Positions 1 to 10,393 are shown, counted from the stretch's first letter. The stretch: DNA of 46,051 nucleotides from CAZEFK01 sp964511405 (GCA_964511405.1 CAZEFK010000023.1:1-46051); one strand, 5' to 3'. Numbers and translations: made by a program. Notes: generated by a model from the sequence alone, not told the origin.

Positions 1-28
1 CGCCTGACCAATTGCGCTTGCGCGCGCA

Positions 29-57
29 CGATCCCCGCCTTCGCGGGGATGACGACG
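29..57. repeat. REP-like palindrome
   Basis: A perfect 8-bp stem, ATCCCCGC (31-38) and GCGGGGAT (43-50), closes a CTTC loop and is followed by GACGACG. The identical stem returns at 20036-20055 and a variant at 20114-20133, so this is one copy of a dispersed palindromic repeat. It lies downstream of the small minus-strand gene ending at 94 and may also end its transcript. Confidence 0.7.
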
Positions 58-93
58 TGTGAGCGGAAAGGGGTGCCCCGACTCTTACTCCTC

Positions 94-342
94 CTACCTC
101 GGCATGCCGGACGGCATCGCCTCGGTCATGCGCAGCGCGCGCAGCAGGGCTGCGGGCAGGACGTTGGCGAGTTCCGCCGTCACCTGTCGGATCTGGTCCG
201 GCGTGCCGTTGTGCATGGTTTCGGGCCACAGGTCGGCAGCGTCCGACTGGATGTCGAGCACCGCCAGCATGGCGCCGACCACGGAGATCAACGCCTCGAC
301 CTGGGCGCCGCGACGGTCGTTCCGGTTCGGATGCATGCTCAT
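94..342 (-). CDS. small hypothetical protein
   Basis: An 82-residue soluble protein I do not recognise. A Shine-Dalgarno sequence GGAGGG (plus strand 349-354) sits 6 bases upstream of the ATG, which supports translation and this start; a second Met lies two codons in. The protein has no signal peptide or membrane segment. It carries a hydrophobic helix (ISVVGAMLAVLDIQ) and a C-terminal leucine/alanine-rich helix. It follows quiC on the same strand after about 60 bases and may be read with it, but nothing shows a role in that pathway. Confidence 0.55.
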   Translation of the reverse strand: MSMHPNRNDRRGAQVEALISVVGAMLAVLDIQSDAADLWPETMHNGTPDQIRQVTAELANVLPAALLRALRMTEAMPSGMPR

Positions 343-401
343 GACGGACCCTCCGCACTGGCTTGCCGGGTCTAACGGCCAGGCGGCAGCGGTGCTCCCG
401 G

Positions 402-2318
<1,917 letters not shown>

Positions 2319-2336
2319 CGGAGACTCTCTATAAGA

Positions 2337-2353
2337 TAGGAGATTTCATCGAA
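2337..2353. promoter_or_regulatory. candidate GntR operator, quiC-gntR intergenic
   Basis: The sequence TAGGAGATTTCATCGAA lies 19 bases upstream of the quiC start and about 85 bases upstream of the preferred gntR start. The block GGAGATTTCNNNGAA is repeated at 6945-6959 and 7056-7070 in front of the ABC transporter genes. The core TTC-N3-GAA is dyadic, as expected for a dimeric regulator. Its assignment to the adjacent GntR protein is inference. Confidence 0.6.
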
Positions 2354-2438
2354 CGCCCAATCGATCTCGGAATCAATGGCGTTCTCGGCAGGCTTGCGAT
2401 GCGTCCCGGACATCGCCACTGTCTGGGGCATGGCAGCC

Positions 2439-3167
2439 ATGGCGAAGCGCCCGGCGGAGCCGGCGGGCGCGCCCGAGACGCCGGCCGCGACCCTGACCGA
2501 GACGCTCTATCAGCGGATCCGCAACGACATCCTGGTCGGCGCCCTCAGGCCCGGCGACAAGCTGAAGCTGGGCGAGCTGCGCCTGCGCTACGGCGCCAGC
2601 GTCAACACGCTGCGCGAGACGCTGTCGCGCATCGTCTCGGAAGGGCTGGTCGCCAACGAGGGCCAGCGCGGCTTCACGGTGGTGCCGGCGACCTTGGCCG
2701 ATCTCCTGGACATCACCGAGATGCGGCGCCTGTTGGAGTGCCACGCCGCCCAGCTGTCGCTGGAGCGCGCCGACCTGGACTGGGAGAGCCGCGTGGTGGC
2801 CGCCTATCACAAGCTGTCGAAGATCGAGGAGATCGTCGACAGCGACCCCAAGCGCTATGGCGAGCTGCTGGAGGCCTACAACCAAGAATTCCACAAGGCG
2901 CTGATCTCGGCCTGCGGCTCGCGCTGGCTGATGACCTTCCACGCCGTGACCTACGACCAGAGCCTGCGCTACCGCATGCTGGCCTTCAAGGTGCAAGACT
3001 TCCCGCGCGAGCAGTCGCGGCGCGAGCACCGCGAGATCCTGGACGCGGCGCTGGCCCGCGACGCCGGCCGGCTGCTGCCGCTGCTGGCCGCGCACATCAC
3101 CAAGGGGGCCGAGCTGTACCAGGCGGCCGGCGCCGGGGCGCCGGGCAAGCGCCGGCGGGGCGGCTAG
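2439..3167 (+). CDS. GntR family (FCD subgroup) transcriptional regulator
   Basis: A winged-helix repressor or activator of the FadR/FCD type. The N-terminal HTH is seen in the stretch from TETLYQRIRNDILVGALRPG to the NTLRETLSRIVSEGLV recognition helix, followed by an all-helical ligand-binding FCD domain with histidines suited to metal binding (ECHAAQL, EFHKAL, REHREIL). Three in-frame ATGs exist (2376, 2430, 2439). I prefer 2439 (MAKRPAEP) because the earlier residues do not look like the family, but 2376 cannot be excluded and would overlap the operator zone. It is divergent from quiC, and the same motif stands before the transporter genes, so it likely controls both in response to a hydroaromatic ligand. 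Confidence 0.88.
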   Translation: MAKRPAEPAGAPETPAATLTETLYQRIRNDILVGALRPGDKLKLGELRLRYGASVNTLRETLSRIVSEGLVANEGQRGFTVVPATLADLLDITEMRRLLECHAAQLSLERADLDWESRVVAAYHKLSKIEEIVDSDPKRYGELLEAYNQEFHKALISACGSRWLMTFHAVTYDQSLRYRMLAFKVQDFPREQSRREHREILDAALARDAGRLLPLLAAHITKGAELYQAAGAGAPGKRRRGG

Positions 3168-3193
3168 GCCGGCGGTCCGAGATCAACGCGGGA

Positions 3194-3553
3194 TCAGCCG
3201 TGTGGGGCCGGCAGGTACCGGATCGCAGCCAGCAGGATGCCCACGGCCACCATGAGCATGGCGCCGAGCTTGATGGTCAGGTCCCGGCGCAGGATCTCGA
3301 TCTCCGACTTCAACTCGGCCTTCACGGCCTGCAGCTCAGCCTGCAGACCGGCCTTCACCGCCTGCAGATCGGCCTGCAGACCGGTCTTCATAGCCTGCAG
3401 ATCGGCCTTCACAGCCAGCAGATCGGCCTTGGTGGCAAGATTGCCGAGTTCCGATAGATGCGCCTCATGGATCGCCTGCGCGACCGCCTCGGCCTGCTCC
3501 TGCGGCAAGCCGGCGGCCCTGAGATCGCGGGCGGTCTTGAGCGTGTCCATCAT
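3194..3553 (-). CDS. coiled-coil, membrane-anchored DUF1640-like protein
   Basis: A 119-residue protein with a helical N-terminal part, a central coiled coil and one C-terminal transmembrane helix (about residues 94-112, LGAMLMVAVGILLAAIRYL). The centre is built of three 11-residue units (LQAMKTGLQAD, LQAVKAGLQAE, LQAVKAELKSE), the hendecad pattern of right-handed coiled coils. This layout matches the CCDC90/DUF1640 family. Its role is unknown. It sits between gntR and the SDR on the minus strand and shares no obvious function with them. A similar but heptad-based protein lies at 43646-44068. Confidence 0.7.
   Translation of the reverse strand: MMDTLKTARDLRAAGLPQEQAEAVAQAIHEAHLSELGNLATKADLLAVKADLQAMKTGLQADLQAVKAGLQAELQAVKAELKSEIEILRRDLTIKLGAMLMVAVGILLAAIRYLPAPHG
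3328..3426. repeat. 33-bp tandem repeat encoding hendecads
   Basis: Three consecutive 33-base units start at 3328, 3361 and 3394, each beginning CCTGCAGMTC. The first two differ at a handful of positions and the third is more diverged. They encode the 11-residue coiled-coil units of the protein at 3194-3553 and keep its reading frame. Confidence 0.8.
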
Positions 3554-3580
3554 GGCATCCTACCGCGTCCGCCCGTCCGG

Positions 3581-4351
3581 TCACACCACCGCGGTGAGGC
3601 CGCCGTCGACGGCGATGGTCTGGCCGTTGACGTAGGTGCTGGCGTCCGAGGCCAGGTAGATGGCGGTGCCGGCCAGCTCGCGCGGCTGGCCCCAGCGGCG
3701 CAGCGGCACGCGGTCGTTGATGCGGTCGACGAAGGCCTGGTCCTGGCGCAGGCCGGCATTGATCTCGGTCGCGAAATAGCCGGGCGCAATGACGTTGACC
3801 GTGATGCCCTGGCCGCCCAGCTCGTCGGCCAGCGAGCGCGCCAGGCCGCCGAGCGCCGCCTTGGCCGCGGCATAGGCCGGGATGGTGCCGCGGCCACGGC
3901 TGCCGATCAGCGAGCCGGTGAAGATGATCCGGCCCCAGCCCTGGGCCGCCATCGGCGCCGCTGCGCGCTGGGCCAACAGGAAGCAGGCCGTGAGGTCGGC
4001 GGCGATCACCCGCTCCCAGTCGGGCCGCGTCCAGTCGGCCAGGACCGCCCGGTGCGTGATGCCGGCATTGGCGATCAGGATGTCCAGGCACCCGTGGCGG
4101 GCCAGGATGCCGTCGATGCCGGCGGCCATGGCGGCGTCGTCGGTGACGTCGAAGGCGGCGATGTCGCCCTTGAGGCCGGCGTCAGCCAGCTCGCAGGCGC
4201 GCGCCGCCAGGGTCTCGGGCACGCGGCCGTTGAGCACCACGGTGGCGCCGGCCTCGGCCAGGCCCAGCGCCATCGCCCAGCCCAGCCCGCGCGAGGCGCC
4301 GCTGACCAGCGCCACCTTGCCGGTGAGATCGAAGAGCGGATGCATGGTCAT
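3581..4351 (-). CDS. SDR family oxidoreductase
   Basis: A classical short-chain dehydrogenase of 256 residues, most like gluconate 5-dehydrogenase and 3-oxoacyl-reductase types. Visible motifs are the nucleotide-binding VSGASRGLG near residue 17, NAG in LIANAGI, the catalytic Tyr-x3-Lys in YAAAKAALGG and the NVIAPGYFATEI segment. It overlaps the 3' end of aroE by 4 bases, so the two are translationally coupled. In this setting it could oxidise a hydroxyl of quinate, shikimate or a related cyclitol, but the substrate cannot be read from sequence. Confidence 0.88.
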   Translation of the reverse strand: MTMHPLFDLTGKVALVSGASRGLGWAMALGLAEAGATVVLNGRVPETLAARACELADAGLKGDIAAFDVTDDAAMAAGIDGILARHGCLDILIANAGITHRAVLADWTRPDWERVIAADLTACFLLAQRAAAPMAAQGWGRIIFTGSLIGSRGRGTIPAYAAAKAALGGLARSLADELGGQGITVNVIAPGYFATEINAGLRQDQAFVDRINDRVPLRRWGQPRELAGTAIYLASDASTYVNGQTIAVDGGLTAVV

Positions 4352-5190
4352 ATCGTCGCCTCGATCGCCGCGCGCAGGGCCGGCGTGACCGTGGGCAGCA
4401 CGCCGAACCAGGCCTCGAACGCCGGCCGCGCCTGGTGCAGCAGCATGCCCAGGCCGTTGACCGTGGGGTTGCCGCGGGCGCGGGCCGCGGCCAGGAACGG
4501 CGTCTCCAGCGGGATGTAGACGATGTCGGAGACCAGGGCGGTGCGCGGCAAGGCGTCCAGCCGGATCTCCAGCGGCGTCTGGCCGACCATGCCCTGGGTC
4601 GTGGTGTTGACCAGAAGCGCCGCGCCGTCGAGGGCGGTTTCGCGCTCGGCCCAGGGCAGCGCCCGGATCGGTCCCCCGATATCGGCGGCCAGCTGCTCGG
4701 CGCGGCCGGGGCTGCGGTTGATCAGGCGCACCTCGGGCGCGCCCTGGTCGACCAGCGCCGCGACCACGGCGCGGGCGCCGCCGCCGGCGCCCAGCACCAC
4801 CGCCGGGCCGGTGTCGGCGCGCCAGTCGGGCTTGGCCTCCAGCAGGCTGTGGAGGTAGCCGTAGCCGTCGTTGTTGCGCCCGGCGATGCTGCCGTCGGCG
4901 CCGACGATCAGGCAGTTGACCGCGCCGATCCGGCGCGCCGCCGGGTCGACATGGTCGATCAGGCGCATGACCGCTTCCTTGTGCGGCACCGTCACGTTGC
5001 AGCCGGCGAAGCCCAGCGCCGGCAGGCCGCGCACCGCGGCCTCCAGGCGGTCGGGCTGGACCGGCAGCAGCACATAGGCGCCGGGAATCCCGTACTCGGC
5101 CAGCCAGTGGCCGTGCAGCTTCGGCGAGCGCGAATGGGCGACCGGCCAGCCCATGACCCCGGCAAGGCCGAATTTCCTGGATTCCGTCAT
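4348..5190 (-). CDS. aroE: shikimate/quinate dehydrogenase (AroE family)
   Basis: NAD(P)-dependent enzyme of 280 residues that interconverts shikimate and 3-dehydroshikimate (or quinate and 3-dehydroquinate). Visible are the substrate-binding SRSP (residues 20-23), catalytic Lys71 (TVPHKEAV), Asp108 (NNDGYGY) and the nucleotide loop GAGGGAR (134-140). The ATG at 5190 is chosen because the conserved GLAGVMGWPVAHSRSP begins just after it; the longer open frame to 5421 has no family resemblance. The linkage with quiC, an SDR and a transporter suggests a catabolic paralogue rather than the biosynthetic copy; a second aroE elsewhere would support that. Confidence 0.88.
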   Translation of the reverse strand: MTESRKFGLAGVMGWPVAHSRSPKLHGHWLAEYGIPGAYVLLPVQPDRLEAAVRGLPALGFAGCNVTVPHKEAVMRLIDHVDPAARRIGAVNCLIVGADGSIAGRNNDGYGYLHSLLEAKPDWRADTGPAVVLGAGGGARAVVAALVDQGAPEVRLINRSPGRAEQLAADIGGPIRALPWAERETALDGAALLVNTTTQGMVGQTPLEIRLDALPRTALVSDIVYIPLETPFLAAARARGNPTVNGLGMLLHQARPAFEAWFGVLPTVTPALRAAIEATI

Positions 5191-5239
5191 CGATCGATCA
5201 TCCCATGGCGCGACGTTGGACAAAGGAGCGGGGGTAGCC

Positions 5240-5659
5240 ATGCGGCACATCGCAACCATCGGGCATGACGAGGCCCAGGCCGCGGTCGAGGCCGTGCGGG
5301 CGGCGCTGGCGGCCCAGGGCCGGGCCGCCGTGGTCGCGGTCGCCGACGCCCATGGCGACCTGATCGCCTTCCTGCGCATGGACGGCGTGGCCGTCACCTC
5401 GGTCCGGATCGCCGCCAACAAGGCCTACACCGCCGCCCGCCTGCGCAAGCCGACCCGCGCGGTCGGCTCGGCGCTGCGCGAATCCGGCGGCGGGCTCGAC
5501 ATCGCCTTCTACCAGGACCCGCAGGTGGTCGGCTGGGCCGGCGGCCTGCCGATCCTGGCCGATGGCGCGGTGGTCGGCGGCATCGGCGTCAGCGGCCTGT
5601 CCGAGGACGACGACGAGGCGCTGGCGCGCCTCGGCATCCAGGCGGCGCTCAGCCGCTAG
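5240..5659 (+). CDS. GlcG/HbpS family (DUF336) protein
   Basis: A 139-residue protein of the GlcG/HbpS fold, shown by the pattern VVAVADAHGDLIAFLRMDG, the RIAANKAYTAA helix and the GGLPILADGAVVGGIGVSG strand-turn. Members bind haem or act as accessory proteins beside oxidoreductases and are common in catabolic operons; the exact role is unknown. I chose the ATG at 5240, where family homology begins, with AAAGGAG about 12 bases upstream. It is divergent from aroE (about 50 bases apart) and convergent with the transporter binding-protein gene across a hairpin. Confidence 0.82.
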   Translation: MRHIATIGHDEAQAAVEAVRAALAAQGRAAVVAVADAHGDLIAFLRMDGVAVTSVRIAANKAYTAARLRKPTRAVGSALRESGGGLDIAFYQDPQVVGWAGGLPILADGAVVGGIGVSGLSEDDDEALARLGIQAALSR

Positions 5660-5680
5660 GCAGGCTCTGCCGAGCCTGCC
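5659..5680. terminator. bidirectional hairpin terminator candidate
   Basis: A perfect 8-bp stem GGCAGGCT (5659-5666) and AGCCTGCC (5673-5680) with loop CTGCCG sits between the convergent GlcG-like gene and the solute-binding-protein gene. No T-run follows. The same two arms recur at 10553-10571. Confidence 0.55.
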
Positions 5681-5700
5681 GGTCGGCCGCCGGGCCCGCA

Positions 5701-6852
5701 TCAGGGCAGGTTGGCCAGGCCGAGCGGCGGCAGAGTCCTGGTCACCACCTGCTTGCCGTCCTTGACTTCGACCAGGAACGTCTGGCGGTCCATGTCGCCC
5801 TTGTCGTTGAAGGCAGTGTCCAGAAGGATGCCCGGATAATCCTTGGCCTTCAGCGACAGGCCATGGAGCGTCTTGGCCAAGAGCTTGTTGTCGACCTTCC
5901 CGATCTTCTCGGTCACGGCCTTGATCAGCTCGACGGCGATATAGCCCTTCATGCCGTTGTGGTCGGTGCGGAAGCCGTATTCCTTCAGGAACTTCTTGTC
6001 GAAGTCGCGGATGGTGTCGATCGGCGCGTCGGCGCTCAGGCCGACATGGCCCTTGACGCCGTTGGCGGCATCGCCCGCCAGGTCGATCACCTTCTGGCTG
6101 ATCAGCACGGTCTCGCCGAAGATCGGCTTGTCGTAGCCCTGCTTGCGCAGCTCGCGCAGCAGGCGCGCGGCCTCTTCCTCGTTGAGGTAGGCGAACAGCG
6201 CGTCGGCGCCCGATTTGGCGACCTGGACCACGACGTTGGCGAAGTCGACCTGCCCCGACTCGGTCGAGATGTCGGCCATCACCTTGATGTTCCGCTTGGC
6301 CAGCTCGGGCAACATGGTGTCGTGGCCGCCCTTGCCGTAGTCGTTGTTCACCCACACCACGGCGAGCGAGTGGACCTTGGCCTCGTCGGCCATGTACGTC
6401 GCCAGCTTGGGCATCGCGCCGGCCTGGCTGATCGAGGTGCGGAAGGTGTAGTGGTAGCCCTTCTCGGTCAGCGCCGCCGCCTCGCCGCCCATGAACTGCG
6501 GGATCTCGGCCTGATCGGCGGCGGCCATGGTGATCATGACGTCGCTGGAGAAGGTCGGGCCGAGCAGGGCATAGGGCTCGTCGTCCAGCGCCTTCTGGGC
6601 CATCGCCTTGGCGGCGCCGATGTTGCTCTGGTTGTCCAGGTGCTGGATCGTGACCTTGTGCCCGAGGATGCCGCCTGAGGCGTTGATCTCCTTGACCGCC
6701 AGGTCGGCGCCCTTCTGGAAGTTGGTGCCCGAGGGCGCGCCCGGGCCGGACAGCTCGTTGGTATCGATCAGCTTGATGTCCTGTGCCAGGGCCGGGGTGC
6801 CGGCCCACAGGGCCGCAACCGCCGCCAACACCAGGGCTGTCCGCTTCGCCAT
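5701..6852 (-). CDS. periplasmic substrate-binding protein of a branched-chain-type ABC transporter
   Basis: A 383-residue exported receptor of the LivJ/LivK family (type I periplasmic binding fold). Residues 1-23 form a signal peptide with cleavage likely after ALA in TPALA-QDI. The mature start, KLIDTNELSGPGAPSGTNFQ, and KEINASGGILGHKV are typical of the group. The gene is divergent from livHMGF and shares a 279-base intergenic region with two candidate operator sites. Family members bind amino acids, amides or aromatic acids. The neighbourhood favours a hydroaromatic acid such as quinate or shikimate, which is inference. Confidence 0.9.
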   Translation of the reverse strand: MAKRTALVLAAVAALWAGTPALAQDIKLIDTNELSGPGAPSGTNFQKGADLAVKEINASGGILGHKVTIQHLDNQSNIGAAKAMAQKALDDEPYALLGPTFSSDVMITMAAADQAEIPQFMGGEAAALTEKGYHYTFRTSISQAGAMPKLATYMADEAKVHSLAVVWVNNDYGKGGHDTMLPELAKRNIKVMADISTESGQVDFANVVVQVAKSGADALFAYLNEEEAARLLRELRKQGYDKPIFGETVLISQKVIDLAGDAANGVKGHVGLSADAPIDTIRDFDKKFLKEYGFRTDHNGMKGYIAVELIKAVTEKIGKVDNKLLAKTLHGLSLKAKDYPGILLDTAFNDKGDMDRQTFLVEVKDGKQVVTRTLPPLGLANLP

Positions 6853-6942
6853 CGCCTTCCCTCCCCCTGCTCTGTCTTGTCCGCCGCGGCCACTCTAAAG
6901 ACCGCGGCGAGCGCCCGGCAAGCCGGCGTCCGGCGCTCAGGA

Positions 6943-6963
6943 TAGGAGATTTCCGAGAAAGTT
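6943..6963. promoter_or_regulatory. candidate operator, binding-protein/liv intergenic (site 1)
   Basis: TAGGAGATTTCCGAGAAAG matches the quiC-gntR site over ATAGGAGATTTCNNNGAA and contains the dyad TTTC-N3-GAAA. It lies about 90 bases upstream of the binding-protein start, so it is placed to control that gene. Confidence 0.6.
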
Positions 6964-7053
6964 CAACATTTCGGGCGACCGGTTCTTGCGGGACGGGGCC
7001 AAATGGCGCAACATCCGTACGCGTCGATGCCGGGTCCGACGGTGCGGCATCGA

Positions 7054-7072
7054 TTGGAGATTTCCAAGAAAA
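7054..7072. promoter_or_regulatory. candidate operator, upstream of livH (site 2)
   Basis: TTGGAGATTTCCAAGAAAA again contains GGAGATTTC-N3-GAA and the dyad TTTC-N3-GAAA. It lies 60 bases upstream of the livH ATG, 111 bases from site 1 (about 10.5 helical turns), so the two sites could be bound on the same face. Confidence 0.6.
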
Positions 7073-7131
7073 TAGGATGACCCGGGGAGGACCTGCATGA
7101 CCCGCCGCGACCCTGCCGACCCGGGAGCGCC

Positions 7132-8001
7132 ATGCTCCAGCTGCTGACCGCCGGCCTGGCGACCGGGGCGATCTATGCCCTAATGGCGATCGGCTTCACG
7201 CTGCTGTGGCAGACCTCGCAGACCATCAACTTCGCCCAGGGCGAGTTCGTCATGCTGCCGGCCTTCCTGGTGCTGGCGGCCATGCGCTTCGGCGGCCTGC
7301 CGCTCTGGGCGGCGCTGCTGGTCGGCGGCGCGGCCGCCGTCCTGATCCTGGGGGTCCTGTTCAAGCGGCTGCTGGTCGATCCCATGCTGCGCCACGGCGT
7401 GCTGCCTCTGGTGATCGCCACCATCGCGCTCGGGCTGCTAGCCAAGGAGTCGGTGCGCGAGTTCTACAGCGCCGAGGCCCAGCCCTTCCCGGCGCTGGTG
7501 CCGGCGACGACGATCCAGGTGGCGGGCGCGGTGGTGTCGCTGCAGGATCTGGTGGTGCTGGCGATCGCGGTGGCCGCGGTCGTGGCGCTGCAGCTGTTCC
7601 TCAATGGCACCCGCACCGGCCGCGCGATGCAGGCGACCGCGCAGAACCCGACGGTCGCCCGCATCCTGGGCATCCGGGTCGACCGCATGATCCTGTACAC
7701 CTTCCTGATCAATGCCGGGCTCGCGACCCTGGCCTCGGTGCTGATCAGCCCGATCTACCTGGCCAAGTTCTCCAATGGCGAGACCCTGGGCCTGGCGGCG
7801 TTCGTGGCCGCCATCGTCGGCGGCTTCAACCAGGTGCGCGGCGCCATCGTCGGCGGCCTGCTGCTGGGGGTCACGGACAACCTGGCCGCGGCCTACATCT
7901 CGGCCGAGTACCGCAGCGCCGTGCCGCTGCTGATCCTGATCGTGGTCATCCTGGTCCGGCCGCAAGGCCTGTTGGGGCGCCTCGAGGAGCGGAGCGTCTG
8001 A
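7132..8001 (+). CDS. livH: branched-chain-type ABC transporter permease, LivH family
   Basis: Inner-membrane permease of 289 residues. The N-terminus (GLATGAIYALMAIGFTLLWQ), the segment TINFAQGEFVMLPAF and the cytoplasmic loop ATAQNPTVARILGIRVDRM are diagnostic of LivH proteins; about eight hydrophobic segments can be counted. The start at 7132 has CGGGAG just upstream. Its stop shares one base with the livM start (TGATG), so the permease pair is translationally coupled. The symbol denotes the family, not proven leucine transport. Confidence 0.92.
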   Translation: MLQLLTAGLATGAIYALMAIGFTLLWQTSQTINFAQGEFVMLPAFLVLAAMRFGGLPLWAALLVGGAAAVLILGVLFKRLLVDPMLRHGVLPLVIATIALGLLAKESVREFYSAEAQPFPALVPATTIQVAGAVVSLQDLVVLAIAVAAVVALQLFLNGTRTGRAMQATAQNPTVARILGIRVDRMILYTFLINAGLATLASVLISPIYLAKFSNGETLGLAAFVAAIVGGFNQVRGAIVGGLLLGVTDNLAAAYISAEYRSAVPLLILIVVILVRPQGLLGRLEERSV

Positions 8002-8990
8002 TGTCGCGCACCGTCGTGGGCGCCATCGCCGCCCTGCTCGGGATCGCCGCGCTGATCGCGGCACCTTGGGGCCTCAAATCCTACGGCATCTATCTGTTGA
8101 GCCAGTGGGCCGTGATGACCATCGCGGCGATCGGGCTCAACCTGACGCTCGGCTATGCCGGCCAGATCTCGCTGGCGCAGTCGGCGTTCGTCGGGGTCGG
8201 CGCCTACCTGGCGGCGCTGGCCATGACCCACGGCGTGCCGTTCGGCGCCGCGGTCGCCGCGGCGCTGGTCCTGTGCTTCGCGGTCGGCTGGGTGCTGGGC
8301 TATCCGGCGCTGCGCGTCCAGCACCACTACCTGGCGTTCGTGACCCTGGCCTTCGCGACGCTGATGTTCCTGGTGTTCCGCAACGAGGCCTGGCTGACCG
8401 GCGGCACCTACGGCATCGCGAACATCCCGCGGCCGCGGCTGCTGGGATGGTCGCTGCGGGCGCCGCGCGACTTCTATTATTTCTGCCTCGCCGTGCTGGC
8501 GCTGGTGGCCGTGGTGGTCGGCTGGCTGCTGCGCTCGCCCTGGGGGCGCGCCTTCCAGGCGCTGCGCGAGAACCCGCTGCGCGCCGCCTCGCTGGGCGTC
8601 GATACCCGCCGCTACACGCTGATGGCCTTCGCGCTCGGCGCCGCCCTCGGCGGCCTCGCCGGCACGCTCTATGCGCCGCTGGTCCAGCTGGTCGACCCGT
8701 CGCCCTTCACGCTCACCCTGTCGTTCAACCTGCTGCTGATGGTGCTGGTCGGCGGCTCGGGCTATTTCGCCGGGCCGTTCGTCGGCGCGGTGGTCGCGGT
8801 GCTGATGCCGGAATGGCTGCGTTTCACCCAGGGCCTGTACCTGATCCTCTACGCGATCCTGGTGATGGTGCTGATGGTGTTCTGCCCGTCCGGGCTGCTG
8901 GGCCTGGTCGACCGCCTGTGGGCGCGGCCACGGATCGGCAGCGCCGCCGCCGCTTCAGTGCCTGACTCGATCGAGGAGCCGGCGCGATGA
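8001..8990 (+). CDS. livM: branched-chain-type ABC transporter permease, LivM family
   Basis: Second inner-membrane permease, 329 residues. LNLTLGYAGQISLAQSAFVG and RENPLRAASLGVDTRRYTLMAFALGAALGGLAG are the conserved LivM core, the latter containing the loop that contacts the ATPases. It starts with the ATG that overlaps the livH stop and ends overlapping the livG start by 4 bases (ATGA). Confidence 0.92.
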   Translation: MSRTVVGAIAALLGIAALIAAPWGLKSYGIYLLSQWAVMTIAAIGLNLTLGYAGQISLAQSAFVGVGAYLAALAMTHGVPFGAAVAAALVLCFAVGWVLGYPALRVQHHYLAFVTLAFATLMFLVFRNEAWLTGGTYGIANIPRPRLLGWSLRAPRDFYYFCLAVLALVAVVVGWLLRSPWGRAFQALRENPLRAASLGVDTRRYTLMAFALGAALGGLAGTLYAPLVQLVDPSPFTLTLSFNLLLMVLVGGSGYFAGPFVGAVVAVLMPEWLRFTQGLYLILYAILVMVLMVFCPSGLLGLVDRLWARPRIGSAAAASVPDSIEEPAR

Positions 8991-9730
8991 CGGCAGTCCT
9001 GACGGTCGAGGGCCTGACCAAGCGCTTCGGCGGCATCGCCGCCGTCGACGGCGTGTCGTTCGAAGTCGGCCAAGGCGAGATCGTGGGCATCATCGGCCCC
9101 AACGGCAGCGGCAAGTCGACCCTGTTCAACTGCATCCTGGGCCAGCTGCAGCCGACCGCCGGTACGGTCCGGATCGACGGCCGGGCGGTGACCGGCTTGC
9201 GCCCCAGCGACCTCAACCGCCTGGGCGTCAGCCGCACGTTCCAGCTGCTGCAGGTGTTCCCGAAGCTGACCGTGCGCGAGAACCTGGTCCTGGCCGGGCA
9301 GGAGCACCAGGGCACGATGCTGTCGCGGCTGTTCGGCCGCCGCGACGCCGGCCTGGGCGCGGCCGCCGACCGCATGATCGGCTTCTTCCGCCTGCAGCAC
9401 CTGGCCGACGTCCGCGCCGGCGACCTGAGCTACGGCCAGCAGAAGCTGCTGGACGCGGCGATGGCGTTCATGGCCGGCCCGCGCCTGGTGCTGCTGGACG
9501 AACCGGCGGGCGGCGTCAATCCCACCATGCTGGGCGGCCTGCGCGAGCGCCTGGCCGCCATGAACCGCGAGGCGCGCGCGACCTTCGTGGTGATCGAGCA
9601 CAACATGGAGTTCGTCATGGCGCTGTGCACGCGCATCCTGGTGCTGGCCGAAGGCCGCGTCATCGCCGCGGGCGCGCCCGAGGCGGTCCGCCGCGACCCG
9701 GCGGTGATCGAGGCCTATCTTGGCCACTGA
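8987..9730 (+). CDS. livG: ABC transporter ATP-binding protein, LivG family
   Basis: ATPase subunit of 247 residues. Walker A GPNGSGKST lies at residues 38-46, the signature region is LSYGQQKLLDAA and Walker B is LVLLDEPAGGVNP, a sequence typical of LivG. The H-loop is seen in VVIEHNMEFVM. Its end overlaps the start of livF by 11 bases. Confidence 0.93.
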   Translation: MTAVLTVEGLTKRFGGIAAVDGVSFEVGQGEIVGIIGPNGSGKSTLFNCILGQLQPTAGTVRIDGRAVTGLRPSDLNRLGVSRTFQLLQVFPKLTVRENLVLAGQEHQGTMLSRLFGRRDAGLGAAADRMIGFFRLQHLADVRAGDLSYGQQKLLDAAMAFMAGPRLVLLDEPAGGVNPTMLGGLRERLAAMNREARATFVVIEHNMEFVMALCTRILVLAEGRVIAAGAPEAVRRDPAVIEAYLGH

Positions 9731-10393
9731 TCCGGTGCTGGCCCTGGACGGCGTGGTCGCCGGCTACGGCCGCATGACCATCCTCAACGGCCTGAGCTTC
9801 GCGGTGGCGCCAGGCGCCATCACGGTGATCATCGGCCCCAACGGCGCTGGCAAGTCGACCGTGTTCAAGACGGTGTTCGGCCTGCTCAAGGCGCGCGCCG
9901 GCACCGTGCGCTTCGCCGGCCAGGACATCACCAACGCGCCGGTGCAGCGGCTGCTGGCCCTGGGCCTGTGCTACGTACCGCAGGGCCGCAACATCTTCCC
10001 CGAGCTCAGCGTCCGCCACAACCTGGAGCTGGGCGGCATCGCGGCGCCGCCGTCGATCGACCTCGAGGCGCGGATCGAGGCGGCGATGGCGCGCTTCCCG
10101 ATGCTGCGGCGCAAGGCCGACCGCCAGGCCTCGACCCTGAGCGGCGGCGAGCAGAAGCTCCTGGAGATCGCCCGCGGCCTGTTGCTCGACCCCAAGCTCA
10201 TCCTGATCGACGAGCCGTCGATCGGCCTGTCGCCGCTGATGGTCCAGGAGACCTTCGGCATCCTGTCCGAGCTGCGCGACAAGGGCGTGTCGATCCTGAT
10301 GGTCGAACAGAACGCCCGCAGCGCCTTGGAGCTGGCCGATTTCGGCATCGTGCTGGAGCTCGGCCAGACCCGCATCCAGGACACGGCGCCGGC
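9720..10393 (+). CDS. livF: ABC transporter ATP-binding protein, LivF family (3' end lost in assembly gap)
   Basis: Second ATPase, 224 residues visible before the run of N. Walker A GPNGAGKST (39-47), the signature LSGGEQKLLEIARGLL and Walker B LILIDEPSIGLSP are intact, as is MVEQNARSALELAD. The likely start is a TTG at 9720 inside the livG end; a GTG five codons later is an alternative. LivF proteins usually run to about 235-240 residues, so only the last 10-15 are missing and truncation by the gap, not by mutation, is the simplest reading. Confidence 0.9.

Noticed and set aside
5191..5421. N-terminal extension of AroE to 5421
   Set aside because: The additional 77 residues are antisense to the GlcG-like gene and do not resemble shikimate dehydrogenases.
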